64,000 nucleotides of DNA, taken from Hevea brasiliensis (lineage: Eukaryota; Streptophyta; Magnoliopsida; Malpighiales; Euphorbiaceae). Shown here piece by piece: positions 39,273 to 53,901 of this stretch (positions are counted from its first letter, which is position 1; each line of letters opens with the position of its first letter). Below the pieces are notes generated by a model. It was not told the origin of the DNA. It saw only the letters and a program-made list of their open reading frames with translations, and made no database searches. Position numbers and translations under genes: made by a program. The stretch is from assembly GCF_030052815.1 (NCBI RefSeq), contig NC_079507.1:62962619-63026618 (forward strand). The letters are read 5' to 3'.

Positions 39273-40263
39273 TAGGGGTGGCTACGGTTCAGGAACCACC
39301 GGTTTATATTTAATGAAATCATGAATACGAACTAAACCATCGTGGGACGGTTTGGAAGACGGTTCTTGAACTGCCGATTCCAGTTCGAACTCTAATTTAA
39401 AACGGTTTGAGGGGCGGTTCAAAAAAGGACGGTTCAATGATGATTTGGTAATAGTTTAAGGGTGGTTTAAGGGTGATTTAGATGGAAAAAATTAAAGAAA
39501 ATTTTTATTAATTTAGAATTTAAATTATATTTATAAAAATATTTTAATTTTTCTTAGAAATTTTTCAATCAAAATAAATAAGAAAAAAAAGAATTAAAAT
39601 AATTTATCTTTAAGAAAAATTTAATAAGCAAAGACTTGAATTTGATTAAAAAATTAAAGATGAAATTAATTTTTTTTTTAAAAAAATTAGAAATATGTGT
39701 ATGAATTTAATTTTGCCTAAATATCTTATTAAGATTTAAAAGAATCAAAATTTTTAATTCTATTGCTTACTTTTTTTTTAGAAAAAAAATTATATGATAA
39801 TTGATAAATAACAAAGTATAAAAAGAGAAACAAAAATTAAAACAGAGGGTATTGAAAATTTTATTGAGGATATAAAATAATAATAAAATAATTGAGATAA
39901 TATTAAAAATTTTAACGAGCATATAAAATAATAAAGTTAGAAAATTGAGAGAGTATAAGAAATTAAAAAGAGTGTAAAAAATATTTGTTTAAAAAATTTG
40001 AGAGAAATCGAAAGAATATTAATAATAAAAAAAAGTGTAAAAAATAATTATATAAAGAATTAATGATATATATAAATAAATTAAGAATAAAATAAAATAT
40101 TTATTAATTTTTTTTATATTTAAATTACTGATTTAATCAGTTTAAAATTATCAATTTAATTCAATTTAAAATTAACGATTCGAACTTGATTCCAATTTTG
40201 ATTAATTGTAATCTGATTTTAATCAAACTGATTTCAATTCGATTAACGCTGTGGCTACCCCTA
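39273..40263. mobile_element. hAT-type non-autonomous element (large MITE), 991 bp
   Basis: Left end TAGGGGTGGCTACGG and right end GTGGCTACCCCTA form imperfect terminal inverted repeats, with the TAGGGGTGGC start common in plant hAT elements. The flanks are an 8-bp duplication with one mismatch: AGTAGAAG (39265-39272) and AGTGGAAG (40264-40271). Subterminal ACGGTTC motifs recur near the left end (39285, 39360, 39413, 39430). The interior is AT-rich with no transposase frame. Confidence 0.75.
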
Positions 40264-40271
40264 AGTGGAAG

Positions 40272-41005
40272 GGATGAAACCATGCATAGTTTAGAGCTGA
40301 GAAGATTGACGGCATCCCACAGCTGTTGGAGTGGAGGCGCGTCCATTTAACACGTTTTTTAATTTATAAAAGGAAAATCCAAATCTATCCTTTGTTCCAA
40401 AGTTGGAATCCAAAAAGCTAAAGATGAAGTGACATCTTTTCTATCTTCTTACTATAAATTTTCTGCCTCCTCATCACTGCCAGAATCAAATCCATCTCAT
40501 TCCCATTATCAAATCGTATATATATATATATATATATAAAAAAATCAATATTTACATTATTCGTATTTTTAATAATTTAATTAATTACAACTTTAAAACT
40601 ATCTACTCATCATCTTAATGATATCTAAGAGATTCTTTATTACAATATGCTCATCAATGAAAAAAAAAAATAAATTTTCTTATAATATCAGTGTAAACTC
40701 CTCAATTCTAATTAAAAATAAAAATTTTATTTAATTTAAAAATAATATATGAGTTTGACTCTGTATAAAAAAAAATAATATTCTATTAATTAACAAATAT
40801 TTTTTATTTAAATTAAAAATTAGTCTCTTTTAAATCTTACTAGAATTATGAGCGAATAAATCTAGCCATTTTAACTTTTAATTTTTCATAATAATATTTA
40901 TATATTCTTTTTCCTGTATGTGTACGTGAATTAAAATTCATTCATTTCATTTTATAGGTATTTAAATTTAATTTTATAATTTTAAAATAAATTTATTATT
41001 ATTAA

Positions 41006-41048
<43 letters not shown>

Positions 41049-42186
41049 TAAAATTTTTTTAAAAAAAGCAGAGAGGTCTTAGAGATTTACCTTCCTTACT
41101 TGAAAGTAGTAAATTTTAATTTTTTTTTTAAATTATATGTTAGTATAATTATAATTTTTAATCTAAAAAATTAAAAATATATAATTAGTTTGAAAGAGTT
41201 AGAAAAAGAGGGTATATAAGATAAATTTCAAGGAAATTCTATAGATTTACTCCAAATATTTTAGAGTGTAGAAATGTATATGATTATAAAGAATACCAAT
41301 TTTGGGGGAGTTTGTACCGTAGTTAATTTGAATTTATAAGTATAAAAAATTTTAAAGAATTATGTGTTTAGTTAAAATATTTATAAATTATTAATAAATA
41401 ATTAATTTATTTGATAAAAAATAGTTTATAAGTATATTTATTATTAAAATAATTAAAATCTGTGATAAAATTTTAAAAATTAAATAAAAATAATATGATA
41501 AAATATTTGATTAAATTAATTTATAAATATTTAATCTCCTTAATTTATTTTAAGCTTATAAGTAAAAAAAAAATAATAATAAATAAATAAATAGGTAAAC
41601 TTGTTTTTAAGACAAAGATAAATACTGTCTTTTTAAGTCTTTTGATTTTATGTCTTTTTTTTTTACTGGAATTTTTTTTATGTCTTTTAAAGTTATATTA
41701 TCTTCCTTTCTCGTAGATATGGTAATAATAATATTAAAAAATTTAATTAAAATAAATCAAATATATAAAAATAAAGTAATAAGGCATCAATTAAACAAGA
41801 ATTGCAAATCATAATTGTATGATCAGAAAAGAAATAAAAAATTTATAGCCACAAATAAAAAAAAAAATAAATGTGTAAATGAAAACCAAAGAAAGGATAA
41901 GTATCCAAAATTGAAAGAGTGGGTTTGGATGTTAGGATTTCCTTTTCAATGCGATAGGCTTGGGGTGTCAATTCCGAGGAATAAAATCTCCCTTCTTAAT
42001 CTTCAGTCCTAAAGCTTAAAGTTCATTAGGCTGCTTATTTAATTTACACATCTCAGGAATAAGAATATTTATATTTTAAAATTATTAATATTCATATGCA
42101 TAAAGAAACGTGGTCTTTCTTGCAAATTCAACACAGTTCACACGCACAAATGGCTGCTAGCTACAGCTCCAGCTCCAGCCTACTCT
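40272..42186. other. AT-rich intergenic DNA upstream of GA2ox
   Basis: Many TA tracts and homopolymers. The ORF at 41815-42012 is low-complexity with no homologue I recognise. The 42090-42186 part belongs to the GA2ox promoter. Confidence 0.45.
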
Positions 42187-42194
42187 TATAAATA
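42187..42194 (+). promoter_or_regulatory. TATA box of the GA2ox gene
   Basis: TATAAATA, 97 bases before the ATG at 42284, in a stretch that becomes C-rich afterwards, as plant leaders often do. It predicts a 5' UTR of about 65 bases. Confidence 0.6.
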
Positions 42195-42283
42195 CCCTCA
42201 AATTCAATACTAAGTTATCTCAAAAAGAGCCTTCCCCTGCTCTTCAATATTTGCTCAAATCCATTACTTGAAAAGCAACAATA

Positions 42284-43525
<1,242 letters not shown>

Positions 43526-44164
43526 TTTGCACAAAATCAAGAACTTACTTTTACTCTTTGGTAAATGGTGTTTACAAATACTTTTGAATTGGTCTATTTC
43601 TCTTCTTTTAATATTCATGACATGTTATTATTTATACTTTCTTATTAATAATATAATCAATTTATTCTAGCTTCAAATACTAATGTCCATGATCTTACTT
43701 TCTGGCATTATAATTATTATTGTATTTTTTGAATTATTAATAATATTTTAGATCAATGGTGAGAAGGGCTAAAAAAAATTAAACTAATGACTATTAGTTA
43801 CAGCAATAAAATTTATTATATTTTTAATAGGAGGATTCAAATTTAATTATTGAAGAAAAAATTATTAGAAGGATAACCATCAAACTTTTGAAGAAATTAA
43901 TATTTTGTAAATCATAAAATATATATAAATGGGAAGGATTAAAGGCAACTAGAAGGAGTAAGACTAAAAAGGCTGGTGTCCATATCCCAGAGATTCTTGG
44001 ATATTTACACGTGATGAAAATAAAAATTAAAAAAATAAAAAGTAAAAATGATTGGAAGCAAAGCACCTATCTCCTCCACCGCCATAACCATCCATATGTG
44101 CGATACATGATGATGACCTAGCTTAGACTATGTGCCACCTCATTTCCTTCCCTATGGGTATCCC

Positions 44165-44198
<34 letters not shown>

Positions 44199-46158
44199 AT
44201 TAAATTATTAAAAATATTAAAACTATAAAAATGAAACTGTAATAAAAATGGAATATAATGAATTAAATTATTATAATTTTTAATGAAAATATTACTTTTT
44301 TTAATAAAAATATATCTTAAAAAAATAATATTTCATTATATAAATATTTCATTAATACATCTTAACTCATATAAATATTTTATTATATACTTTAATTTTT
44401 ATAAAATAAAATTAAAATATTTTTTAATCTGTTAAAACGATAGTCTGCTAATTAAGATTTAAAAAGTATATTAATTTTACTTTATAAGGATTGAGATATA
44501 TCGTAAAATATTTATAAGAATTGAGATATGTCATCAAATGTTTTAAAAATTTATGATATCATAAAATTTTTTTAAATAAAATTTAGATATAAAATATTAT
44601 ATTATGTTTAATGAAACTTAATTAATTATGTGAATTTAACAACGCAGTTAAAAATTGAAATGGAAATGATATGTAAAATGAAAATTATAAACTAAAATTC
44701 AGGTAGCACACAGGAAAGCATTAAAATATTGTGGGCTTCTAAAGAGAGGGGACCACTTAATAAAAGAAAAAGCAAAGAGTAGCGTGGAAAGAGAGCGACT
44801 TTACACATACCCATACCTTTCTGAGTCTCCTGCCCAAGATTTTGACCCTTATTTCTACAATCATTAGTTTTTCACCTTATAATTCTTTTATAATCACTTA
44901 CAAAATCCTCCAAACATCACCATTCTTATAATATGTTGCACTAGTAATATTATAGACTTTTGGAACAGGCATGAATACTCATAAATAAAGTCATTAAGCA
45001 TATTAATTCAATTGATAATGATGAGAGCTCCAGAACTTCTCTCTAGTTTCTTTTAAGAGACATAAACTTCCTTTGTTTTTTTTCTTGAGGTTTTCATTCA
45101 GTTTACTATCAATTTGAGGCCTTTCTCTACCCTTTCTACATAAGGGAAGACATTATTTATAGATCTATTGAGCTTGTTGAGGGTAAAACTTGAACAAAAC
45201 CTGTGCTAGGTGCTATTCTAGGTTATGTGGGGAAAGGAGCTTTGATGGTTTAGCTGAGGGAGGATAATATCTATTAGGGGTTACAAATGCTGGCTTTTTA
45301 TGACTATAAGAGAGTGAGAAGTCGATGAGCTCTGTCATTTTTCAACGTCTCAAAATCACTGGCGTTGTGTTTGGACCGCTTGATATCCCGGCATTTCGGT
45401 TGAAATAGGAGCTTTAGTCTCTGCTTTGGGAAGCTCTGTCATTAAAGCCGTCACTACCCTTTCAACTTTCCAAGATGCTCAAGAAAAATGCGCCCCATCG
45501 GGGATCAGACCAAACAAAAGCTAGCAGCAGAGGATTGAGAGCAGAAGTCAGTCTCTGGCTCTGTTTTGGGCCTAAGGTTATAATTTTGGGCCCTTGGATT
45601 TTTTTTTTTTTTTTTTTAAGGGTTGGATGGAGTTTTAAGTTACTTTATGTCCTTGTATGTCAAGCAAATCTAATCCTTTTTTAAAAAAATCCTTCATAAT
45701 AATAAAAAAATACAAATTAATGACACTTCACATGATGACAAGAGAATTTTTTTTTATTATTATTTTTTAAAATGTGATATCAAAGAGAAGTATTTTTCCT
45801 TTCAAAAGTATATTTAAATCAAAATATTAAAAAAAATTATGGTCATTATTTTGCCACAACGAGACTCTTATTCCATGCGGCCGTTTGAGGATGAAAGCGA
45901 GTTTATGAATGTTTGATGAGGAATAAACTCTTGATTAAAAGACAAAAAAAGGGACGAGTCAGGAAAATCCAAAGCGTAACAGATGAGTCAGGAAGATGAA
46001 GATACGCATTAAGATCAAAGCAGAATATATTAAGATCATCCCTAGAAAGGTCAAAGGTGAATATAACATGAGCTTACATACATTACGTAAACAGTGCAGA
46101 AGACATGAATAATGCCTACAAAACATAGATAACAACAAGAGGTTGTTGTGTTATATCT
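43526..46158. other. Intergenic DNA between GA2ox and ICR
   Basis: 43526-44700 is AT-rich with a (TA)n tract at 44168-44196. 45000-45600 is less AT-rich and contains only short ORFs, such as 27 codons at 45325-45408 and 69 at 45475-45684; neither resembles a family. AGCTCTGTCATT occurs twice, about 100 bases apart (45329 and 45431). It might be a non-coding transcript. 45600-46150 is AT-rich and ends in the ICR 3' UTR. Confidence 0.4.
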
Positions 46159-48069
46159 TTATTTCTGGCTCTTCTTTTTCCACAAGTCTCCAAACATTTT
46201 AATGCCAGAGCCCTTCCTTTTTCCACTTCCAAAACCATCATCCAAGTCATCAGCTATTCCCGGTGATCCCACAAAACCAGTGTACCCACCACCACCACCA
46301 CCTGTAGTTCCAAATACGCCACCAAAGTGCTTATCCATGGATCCACACCTCTCGGTAATCCTACCATTCATCTCCACTGCTCCAGCCAGCACTGCTGCTG
46401 CTGCATCTGCTGCTTTTCTCCACTGCTCAGTCTGCACTCTCATCTTCTTTATCTCTGCTTCCAAGGCTTCTTTTGCTCCTTCTGCGGATTCCAGCTTCTC
46501 CTTCAAATCAGCTTCATTTGATTTACTTTGTTTTAGCTCCTCTCCCAGTTGGTTTAGCCTCATGGACATTTCCTCTTCCTTTGTTTTAGTGGATGAAACA
46601 TTTGAAGTTGCTTCATTCAATAGATTCTTCAAATTCTCATTCTCTTTACCAAATGCATCCAATTCATTTTCTTTCTTTTCTAACTTGGCTTTCAGCATAT
46701 TTATCTCATCATCTTTTAAAGCCAACTCATGGAATGATGGCTTTACTGGCTCTGAAATTGCCAGTATTTCAGTTGTAATTTTAGTAGCACAGTTTCCTTT
46801 TTCCACCTGATCAATCAGGTGGCCAGGTTCAACCTTGGCCTCAACAGCCTCTTTTTCTACTGGAACTTCAAAAACATCAGTTTCCTGCAGATTGTCATCA
46901 GACACTTCATCCGCAACATTGTCCTCTGCCTTATCAAAATCCCTGATTTCCATTGGAGGATGTTTCTCTTGAATTTCCTCAGGCTCTGGAATAGTCGGTT
47001 TCTTTGTTTTCTTTTCTAATTCTTGTTGAGCTTCTTTCTTTGCGGCTTCAGCAGAAGCTAATTGACCTTTCAGAATCTTCAACTCTTCCTGTGCTTGGCC
47101 AAGTTGGGATTCTAAATCTGCAATACGGGTGCCTAGTTTCTTTTGGTTCAATGAGTCAGGAGGGGGGCCTCGTGGGGAGCGACGGTCTCCCAGCTTGGGG
47201 CTTCGCTCAGTGATTGGTCGATGATGCAGTGGATCTGACTCTGAGCTAGATGTCCTAAGTGGATGTGGACCTCGAGGTGACTGCCTTTGAGGCATTTCAG
47301 AACCCCTGTTCATATGCAAAAACAAAATGGCACACATTATATTGCGAAAACCAAAGAAATACATGGCTTAACTTCCAATTACGTAATCATGCAACATTTA
47401 ATGTAATTTGACACATACTTCTCTTTTGAAAACCAAAGGATTCTAGATTAAATACAGAGACGAATGAGCCTGCGAGTGATGAAAAATGAAACAAATATCT
47501 TAATAGATTACAAACTCCCATAAAAACATGCATATGCAGGTGATACAATCAAGCAGACACATCTAATAATATAGCATATACAAGTATCTCATGTATGATC
47601 TGATTTCTTGCTCAACACAAGTGCAAAAGAAATTAGTCTTTTCCTTATTCATCCCACAAGTGCCTATTATTGTTGTGGTCTATTAACCATACAACTGGAC
47701 AAACACTAATGATTTATCGAAGTACTGAGTCCTAAACCAAAACTAGTGTAAACATGCAACTGCTGAATACCCAAAGAAAATGCAGTATTAGACTTGATAA
47801 GAAAGAGGAAGACATACGAGGATGCAGAGAATGACAAAATAGCATGTGCAAATAAATCAAGGCATAATCCAACTCTTGTGCACAGTAAAATGCTGTGAAT
47901 TAAACAAAAGCACTCTTCACCAATCAGCAATTCCGTAATGGCATCTTTAATAACAGAAGTCAACATGCTTATCCATGTTAACATTTGCTCAAGTTTTCAC
48001 TAGCAGAAATGCAAATGAAAAAAAAATCAAAACTAGAAAAATAGGGTTTACTTACCTTGACCTCGGCAT
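46159..48069 (-). CDS. ICR1: Interactor of constitutive active ROPs (ICR/RIP)
   Basis: Coiled-coil scaffold that binds GTP-loaded ROP (plant Rho) GTPases and links them to exocyst and microtubule partners in cell polarity. Two coding exons: a 14-base first exon 48056-48069 (Met-Pro-Arg-Ser plus two bases) and 46159-47305; 386 aa. The tiny exon restores the family N-terminus MPRSRGSEMPQRQSPRG. LGTRIADLESQLGQAQEELK starts the first coiled coil (~residues 70-115), the conserved ETDVFEVPVEK follows, then a longer coiled coil (~195-300) ending in the QWRKAADAAAAVL motif needed for ROP binding. A poly-Gly stretch and the basic C-terminus KMFGDLWKKKSQK close it. ICR1 and ICR2 cannot be told apart confidently. 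The apparent N-terminal extension to 47364 is intron sequence. Confidence 0.92.
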
Positions 48070-50630
48070 TTGATCAGATTCAGAAATATTGGTTGGAGAA
48101 CAGCAAGAAGAGTGTTAGAGAATTGTTCTCTGAGAAATCTAATAAACAAACAAAAGCCAAAAGGGAAAATAATGCAAAAAGAGAGAGAAACCAAAAAGTT
48201 AGAATGCTCATAAATAAACTATCAATGTAAAGAAATTGGAAAAAATAAAATAACATCCATAATAATTAATTCATTGATATACCAGCCTAACTTTCTTGCC
48301 TGCAATGCCAATGCCAAGCACTTGGTAGAGAACATCAACTTAAGCTTCTAGTTACATGCAAAAGTTTAGAGCATATGTTCTAGACTTATGAAATGAAAAT
48401 AGAACATAACTTCTTATTTCATTGAACTGAGAGAGTAAGAGGCAAAGCAAGTAAAGCATGACTGTCAATAGAGTCGTATTATTTGGTTTGATAGTGGAAT
48501 ACAAAAATAAAATAAAATAAAATGATTCCTCATTTGTAATGCCCTTTAAGAAGCCAACTTTTGGTAGGAGTCATAATTCATGTTTTAATGCATATGCTTG
48601 GCAGGCTGAGTTTAATGAAAAGTAAAATGAAGAAAGCAGGAATTCTATGCATGCCCCACAATATTCATTTAGCCTAGACATGTCATGCGTACAATTTATA
48701 CCAAATAGAACCATCATATTCAAAATCTGACATAACAAGTCTGAGAAGTGTAAAGCTAGGAAAAAAAAACTAATAAATGGTGTACCATGTCTTATGAAAA
48801 CATGCATTTCAACGAGATTATAGAATTTACAAAAGATTATGTAAACCTGCACACACAACACATGCACACAAAGAGAAAGTCACCCTTTTACAAAACCTTT
48901 CAATTTTAAAATTGCTCATTTTGTGGATTTAGATAGTATTCCAACTGAGTAAAGGTTCTCAATCTATATAACCATTTTTTTTAAACAATCAAACTAGATT
49001 TGCATTAGATGGCCCAAATGGGCAAATTACAGATACTAGAGAACCGAAGCAGTCAAGCCTCACAAGAAAACCTCATATTTCTAATCTATAGATATGGACA
49101 ATTTTTCAAATGTGAACTGGTGAAAAATGAAAAATAGATGCCATGATTTCACCTCAAAAAATCTCAAAAGGTTGCCCATCTTTTTTATGGTCCATGCAGT
49201 GTTGATGAATGATGAAATGTACACAAACGCAACCCTATACAGTGATGTAGAATTCAGACTCACTTATCATATATATGAATTTCATTGTGCCTGCTTCAGA
49301 CAACTATTAATTCACCTTCCAACTTTGAGACCCTCCCATGGGAGCAGGTGTATACTGTCAACTCTACTCAATAATTGCACATAAAATATATGCATTGTAC
49401 ATAAAACACCAACCCATCATTATTTTTTAACCAATTCCCAAAAGCAAATCCATTCCTTTAACACTTTCAGTCCTCCCCTCCCAAATAGAGTTTAACTATG
49501 TAGTTCCAAAAAGCCAATGCCTTCTCTCTTTTTTCCTACCATCTCTACATAATTAATAAAAGATTATGTATAAGCAATGCAATGATCAAATGGTATAGTG
49601 ATAAGAGTGTCTATCTGTGTTATAATACAATGCAATGATTAAATACATCTCTACTATGGAATGAATATACATATGAAAAAGAACCCAAAACATGTAGCAC
49701 TGCCAGTTTAACTTTCGGAGGCTCAATACAATTTCTCCCAAATTGCAAGTGGTGACTTTGCAAGGGCAATTGCGTCATTTCAATCAAGCTTTTACTAACA
49801 AGCGTGGAGCCACAAAGGAGTGTACAAGCAGAAGCGTGAAAACAGTGACAGTGGAATGTCTTCAAACCAGAATCCGGCCAAAAATAAATAAATGGATTAA
49901 CCAGTAGGAGTGACATCCCACACACGCGCCGCCACGCGCGTGTTCTTATAATACAAGACAAACCAATTTTAAAAGATTTTTCTTTCAGCTTGTGGTGGTA
50001 TGGAAAAACAGACCTCCATTTCAAAATACAAAATAAAGACAAACGAAAACAGACAGATCTGAAAATGTTGCATGTCAGACCGACGTAAAGGAAATTATTG
50101 AAAAAATAAAAAAGAAAAACTGAAAGAATGCGTTTGGTTGCTGAGAAAATGAATAAAAAAGGAAGGGGTGGGAACTTGGACTACAAGTGGAATTTTACAA
50201 TAGATGGTGGCTTTAGAATGGTGGGTAGTAATGAGATTCCAATTATTCGCCTCTTTCCAATCAGTTTTCTCGACAACCAAACAGATGACACAGCTCGAGA
50301 AGACGAAAGCAAGAAACTTTTATCTCTACATTTAACCATAAGCAAATACATCTATAGTCTAAAACGTAGGTTTTGGCATAAAAGAAGGAAAAAGGTGAAC
50401 AACTCACCTGAGAAGTAGTAGATAGTTAGGTCGTAGTGAAGATTGTGAGAGAGAAAATGGAAATCTCCATTATAGAAGTTATTATTTCCAGAAGACTGAG
50501 AGACCCACTTGTAAATGTGTTTGACGCCAAAGCTTCTCGAAAGACAATAAAAGCACAAAGCTTGAGGGACAGTGTCAGAAGTTTGAATTAAAGCAGAGGT
50601 AAAGAGCACAAGGAAGATGACAAAAGGGTA
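48070..50630 (-). other. ICR 5' UTR with a 2.3-kb leader intron
   Basis: An acceptor TTTCTCAG/AGAAC ends the intron at 48130 and a donor CTTCTCAG/GTGAGT starts it at 50407. The upstream leader exon would run from about 50630 to 50408. Long leader introns are common in plant genes of this type. The ORFs inside are unsupported. Confidence 0.5.
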
Positions 50631-50639
50631 ATTTTAACG

Positions 50640-51752
50640 AGATGGCCAACTACAACACTATATTAAATCACCACATGACTAAGATATTTTTCAATCTGGG
50701 AAGCCCAACCTCTCTATTTTTTTTTTTTTTCAATGTGAATCCAATATCTATTCATAATAACAAAATAAAATTTTCAAACTTTTTTTTCATAAAATAATTG
50801 TTTTTTTTTACTCCAAACAAAACATAAATTTTGGTGACTGATTTATTTAAATTTGGATTTTTTTTTTTTTATAATGGAATGGACAATGAACAACTACTAT
50901 GTCTCATGTCAACTGAAATATTATTAAAAAAAATTTCGAATGGCTCACAAGAGATTTGTTTAGCTGGTAAGAAGATCTGTTTAGCTTAAAAGCTCTATGC
51001 TGAAATTTCATCACTATCCTCTTATTACAGTTATATATTTATATTTACGTACAATTAATTTATTTATGAAAATATTTTAATTTTTTTTACTGTACTTAGG
51101 ATTCAGATTCAATCTAAGACGTTATTAGAAGGAACAGTAAAAAATTTTAAAAAGATTAAATTTTTATGGACGGTAAAATGAACATAAAGCATGCCTTATA
51201 TAAAAACATATATATTTTTTAATTTTTATGAAAAAACTTTTAAATATGTGTGAATTTAAAAAACACACTATTCTCAGTTGAGTGTGTACGTTACTGATGA
51301 AACTAATTTTAACAAAAATTCAAATGAAATATAAAAGCTATAAATTAGATCACTTATTGAAATCCTTAAAAAAATTATTGATTTAAATATTTTTTATTAC
51401 AGTATAATAATATCACGAATTAATTTTCATATATAATATTAAATTTATTTTTTTATTTTATTAAAAGTAAATCATTCACATTAAAATTGAAATTAAGAAA
51501 AAACTTAAAATAGACAGCAAATTTATTTATCTACTGATTTAATTGTTTAAATTGTTCAAATCGCTTTTAAAGTTATGAATGTGGAGTTTCAATTTCACTT
51601 TTAATTAAAATAAAATTAAAAAAATATATATCACTAAAACTTAAAAATAAAAATTTCCAAGTGTTACATATTTGATATATTTATTACAAACATATTTCAA
51701 GGAATACAATTTTAAGTGATAATCCATATCATAAAAGTGTCACGAAATTTTT
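50640..51752. other. AT-rich intergenic DNA
   Basis: Upstream of ICR. Homopolymer-rich; no gene, no clear terminal repeats. Confidence 0.45.
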
Positions 51753-52096
51753 ATGCTGGTTGTTACCAACCGCAACCCTTTTCCTTTATCCGGACTTAGG
51801 ACCAGCTAAGCGCAAACTACTTAATTGAAGATAAGTTGAGAGAAGGGAGATTGATGTGGTTTGATCATGTGAAGCGTAGACATACAGAAACTCCAGTTAG
51901 GCAAGTAAAACACATTAAGTTAGAAGATAGAAAATAAGGGGTACCTAAATTGATTTAAAGGAGAATAGTACAATATGACGTAGAAGTATTACACATTTAA
52001 CCCAAAATCGTTTAGAGTTGAGAAAGCGAATCAATATAGCCGACCCCAAATTTTTTGGATAAAGACTTAGTTGAATTGAATTGAGTTAAGTTGTAT
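51753..52096 (+). mobile_element. Dead RTE-type LINE remnant (RT C-terminus and 3' tail)
   Basis: 51764-51820 resembles the CCTTTTCCTTTATCCGG..TTGGGACC..AAGCGCAAA 3' region of plant non-LTR elements. 51828-51990 translates, across stop codons, to the reverse-transcriptase tail: LREGRLMWFDHVKRR, then TPVRQV and GVPKL. It ends with AGCCGACCCCAAATTTTTTGG..AAGACTTAGTTGAATTGAATTG, the usual 3' end with a simple tail. In-frame stops show it is a fossil. Confidence 0.75.
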
Positions 52097-53126
52097 AATT
52101 TTAAGTGATAATATTAATATTTAAAAGTTTCTTAATTTTAAAATTTAAATCATTAAATAATTATTTAATTTATAGTTTATAATTATTTGTATATTATAGG
52201 CTATTAATTCAAACTCAGCTCACAACTCAAATGATTTTGTGGGCTTACTTAATTTGTATTCAAAATTAGTAAAAATTGAGATTTAAGCCCTTAATAATAA
52301 ATGATAAGACCATATTTTAGCCTCACGTATATAAATCTTCTTTCCTAGCAACAACATACATACCTTTCCTGTTTTAATAATCGAAACAAATCACTGGCAC
52401 CGAGCGTTTTCACATAACCATGCTCAACCCATCTTACTTCAGAACGGTGCGAGGCCAGATGAAACAGGGCATTAGCATGCTTTTCAAATAATAATAATAA
52501 AAAAAAAGGTATAGTTCATCTTTGAGGGGAAAAAAATTATTATAAAAAAAATTGTACTTTATAGAAAGGGTGAATTGTGGTTACAACCAATAACCACAAC
52601 TACCCAACCACAATTGGTCACTAGCTGCAATTGATATGAAAAGAAGCAATAGTAGTTGATAGACTAAATGTAAGCACATTTTTCAATATGAAGAAGACAA
52701 AGTCCTTCACTGAACGAGATTTATATGCAGCCAAAGCAAAGGCACCAAAAGAGACACAGGGACATGGGCTTCAGTTGAGAGAATAAGCACATGCAGAGAT
52801 TGTTACAGCCGCTAAATGGTAATGTAACAATACTAATACTGGTTATGTTTGGCAGTAAATCTTGGGCATTTCTACCATTTAAATACATCTTCCATTAAAA
52901 AAAAAAAAAGTATGTATATTATTTAACCAAGTATAGACATATAAATCCCAGGGCATTCCACCTAAGCAAACAAGCAATAAAACCAAGAGACAAACAGAAA
53001 CCAAAGAATTTCCCTAAAGAGCTTTGAAACCATATGGCCATATGACATGTTTTTATAATTTTAAGAACTAAAAGAGCTGTTAATAAATGGGTGCCACTGC
53101 AAAGACCTGTTGTATTTGTATGACAA

Positions 53127-53166
<40 letters not shown>

Positions 53167-53901
53167 GAAAGGCAGTGCTATACTTACCAGAGGCAAAAAT
53201 CATATTAGAAAATAATGGATCACTTTACTGAAACAAAACGAAGTTGCAGAACGCAAGTAGAGTGCAAAGGTCTGTTAAGACGGGCAAGCCATAAATACAT
53301 TGAAGTTCCGCTTGATCATAGCCCCCAAAAGAATCACTCTCAGCCCCCAAGGCAACTAATAGATGTCAGGCATGTAACTGATAGAGATTATGAAGAAGAA
53401 GAAACCCATTTTTGTTTACAACCTTAATGAGCTGAATATTATGATAAGCTATTCACTAGGAATGAAAGATTCATCAAAACCATTATAGGAAAAATGGATA
53501 AGACCCTTCAATTCTCTACAAGTTAATATTATGATTCAGTTCATACTAATTCATCCCACTACGATGGAACAGATATTACTATAGAAAGTATCATAAATTG
53601 ATTTTGCTATCTTAAGACTTCTGAAAATTCTAAAAAAAAAATTATATAAACTATGAAAAGAAAGAATCTGAGTCATGAATATCATAACAAAACAATGTTT
53701 CATTCGCTAAGACAATTCATTTTCCTTTAACAAGTATATATAGAGATAGATAGAGAGTGCAAAGGAGAGAATCATCACTACCTCGACCACTTAACCAGTT
53801 GCATGCAGCACATTGTGCACTCATCCTAGCTCAATACTCAGCAAGATGAAAAGCCATAACTGGCATCATTTGTTTGGAATTGGTAACCTACCATTTGAAA
53901 A
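52097..53901. other. Intergenic DNA, possibly including the DA2 3' UTR
   Basis: Mostly AT-rich. An (AAT)n microsatellite lies at 53127-53163. 53200-53430 is less AT-rich and has a 70-codon plus-strand ORF without recognisable homology; on the minus strand it could be a DA2 3' UTR segment. 53735-53760 is a TAGA tract. Confidence 0.4.

Noticed and set aside
46148..46810. 220-codon plus-strand ORF
   Set aside because: Antisense shadow of the ICR coding exon; the Ser/Phe-rich product is the mirror of Glu/Lys-rich coiled coil.
49585..49650. AAATGGTATAGTGATAAGAGTGTC looks like a SINE box A
   Set aside because: No convincing box B or tail nearby; too short to call.
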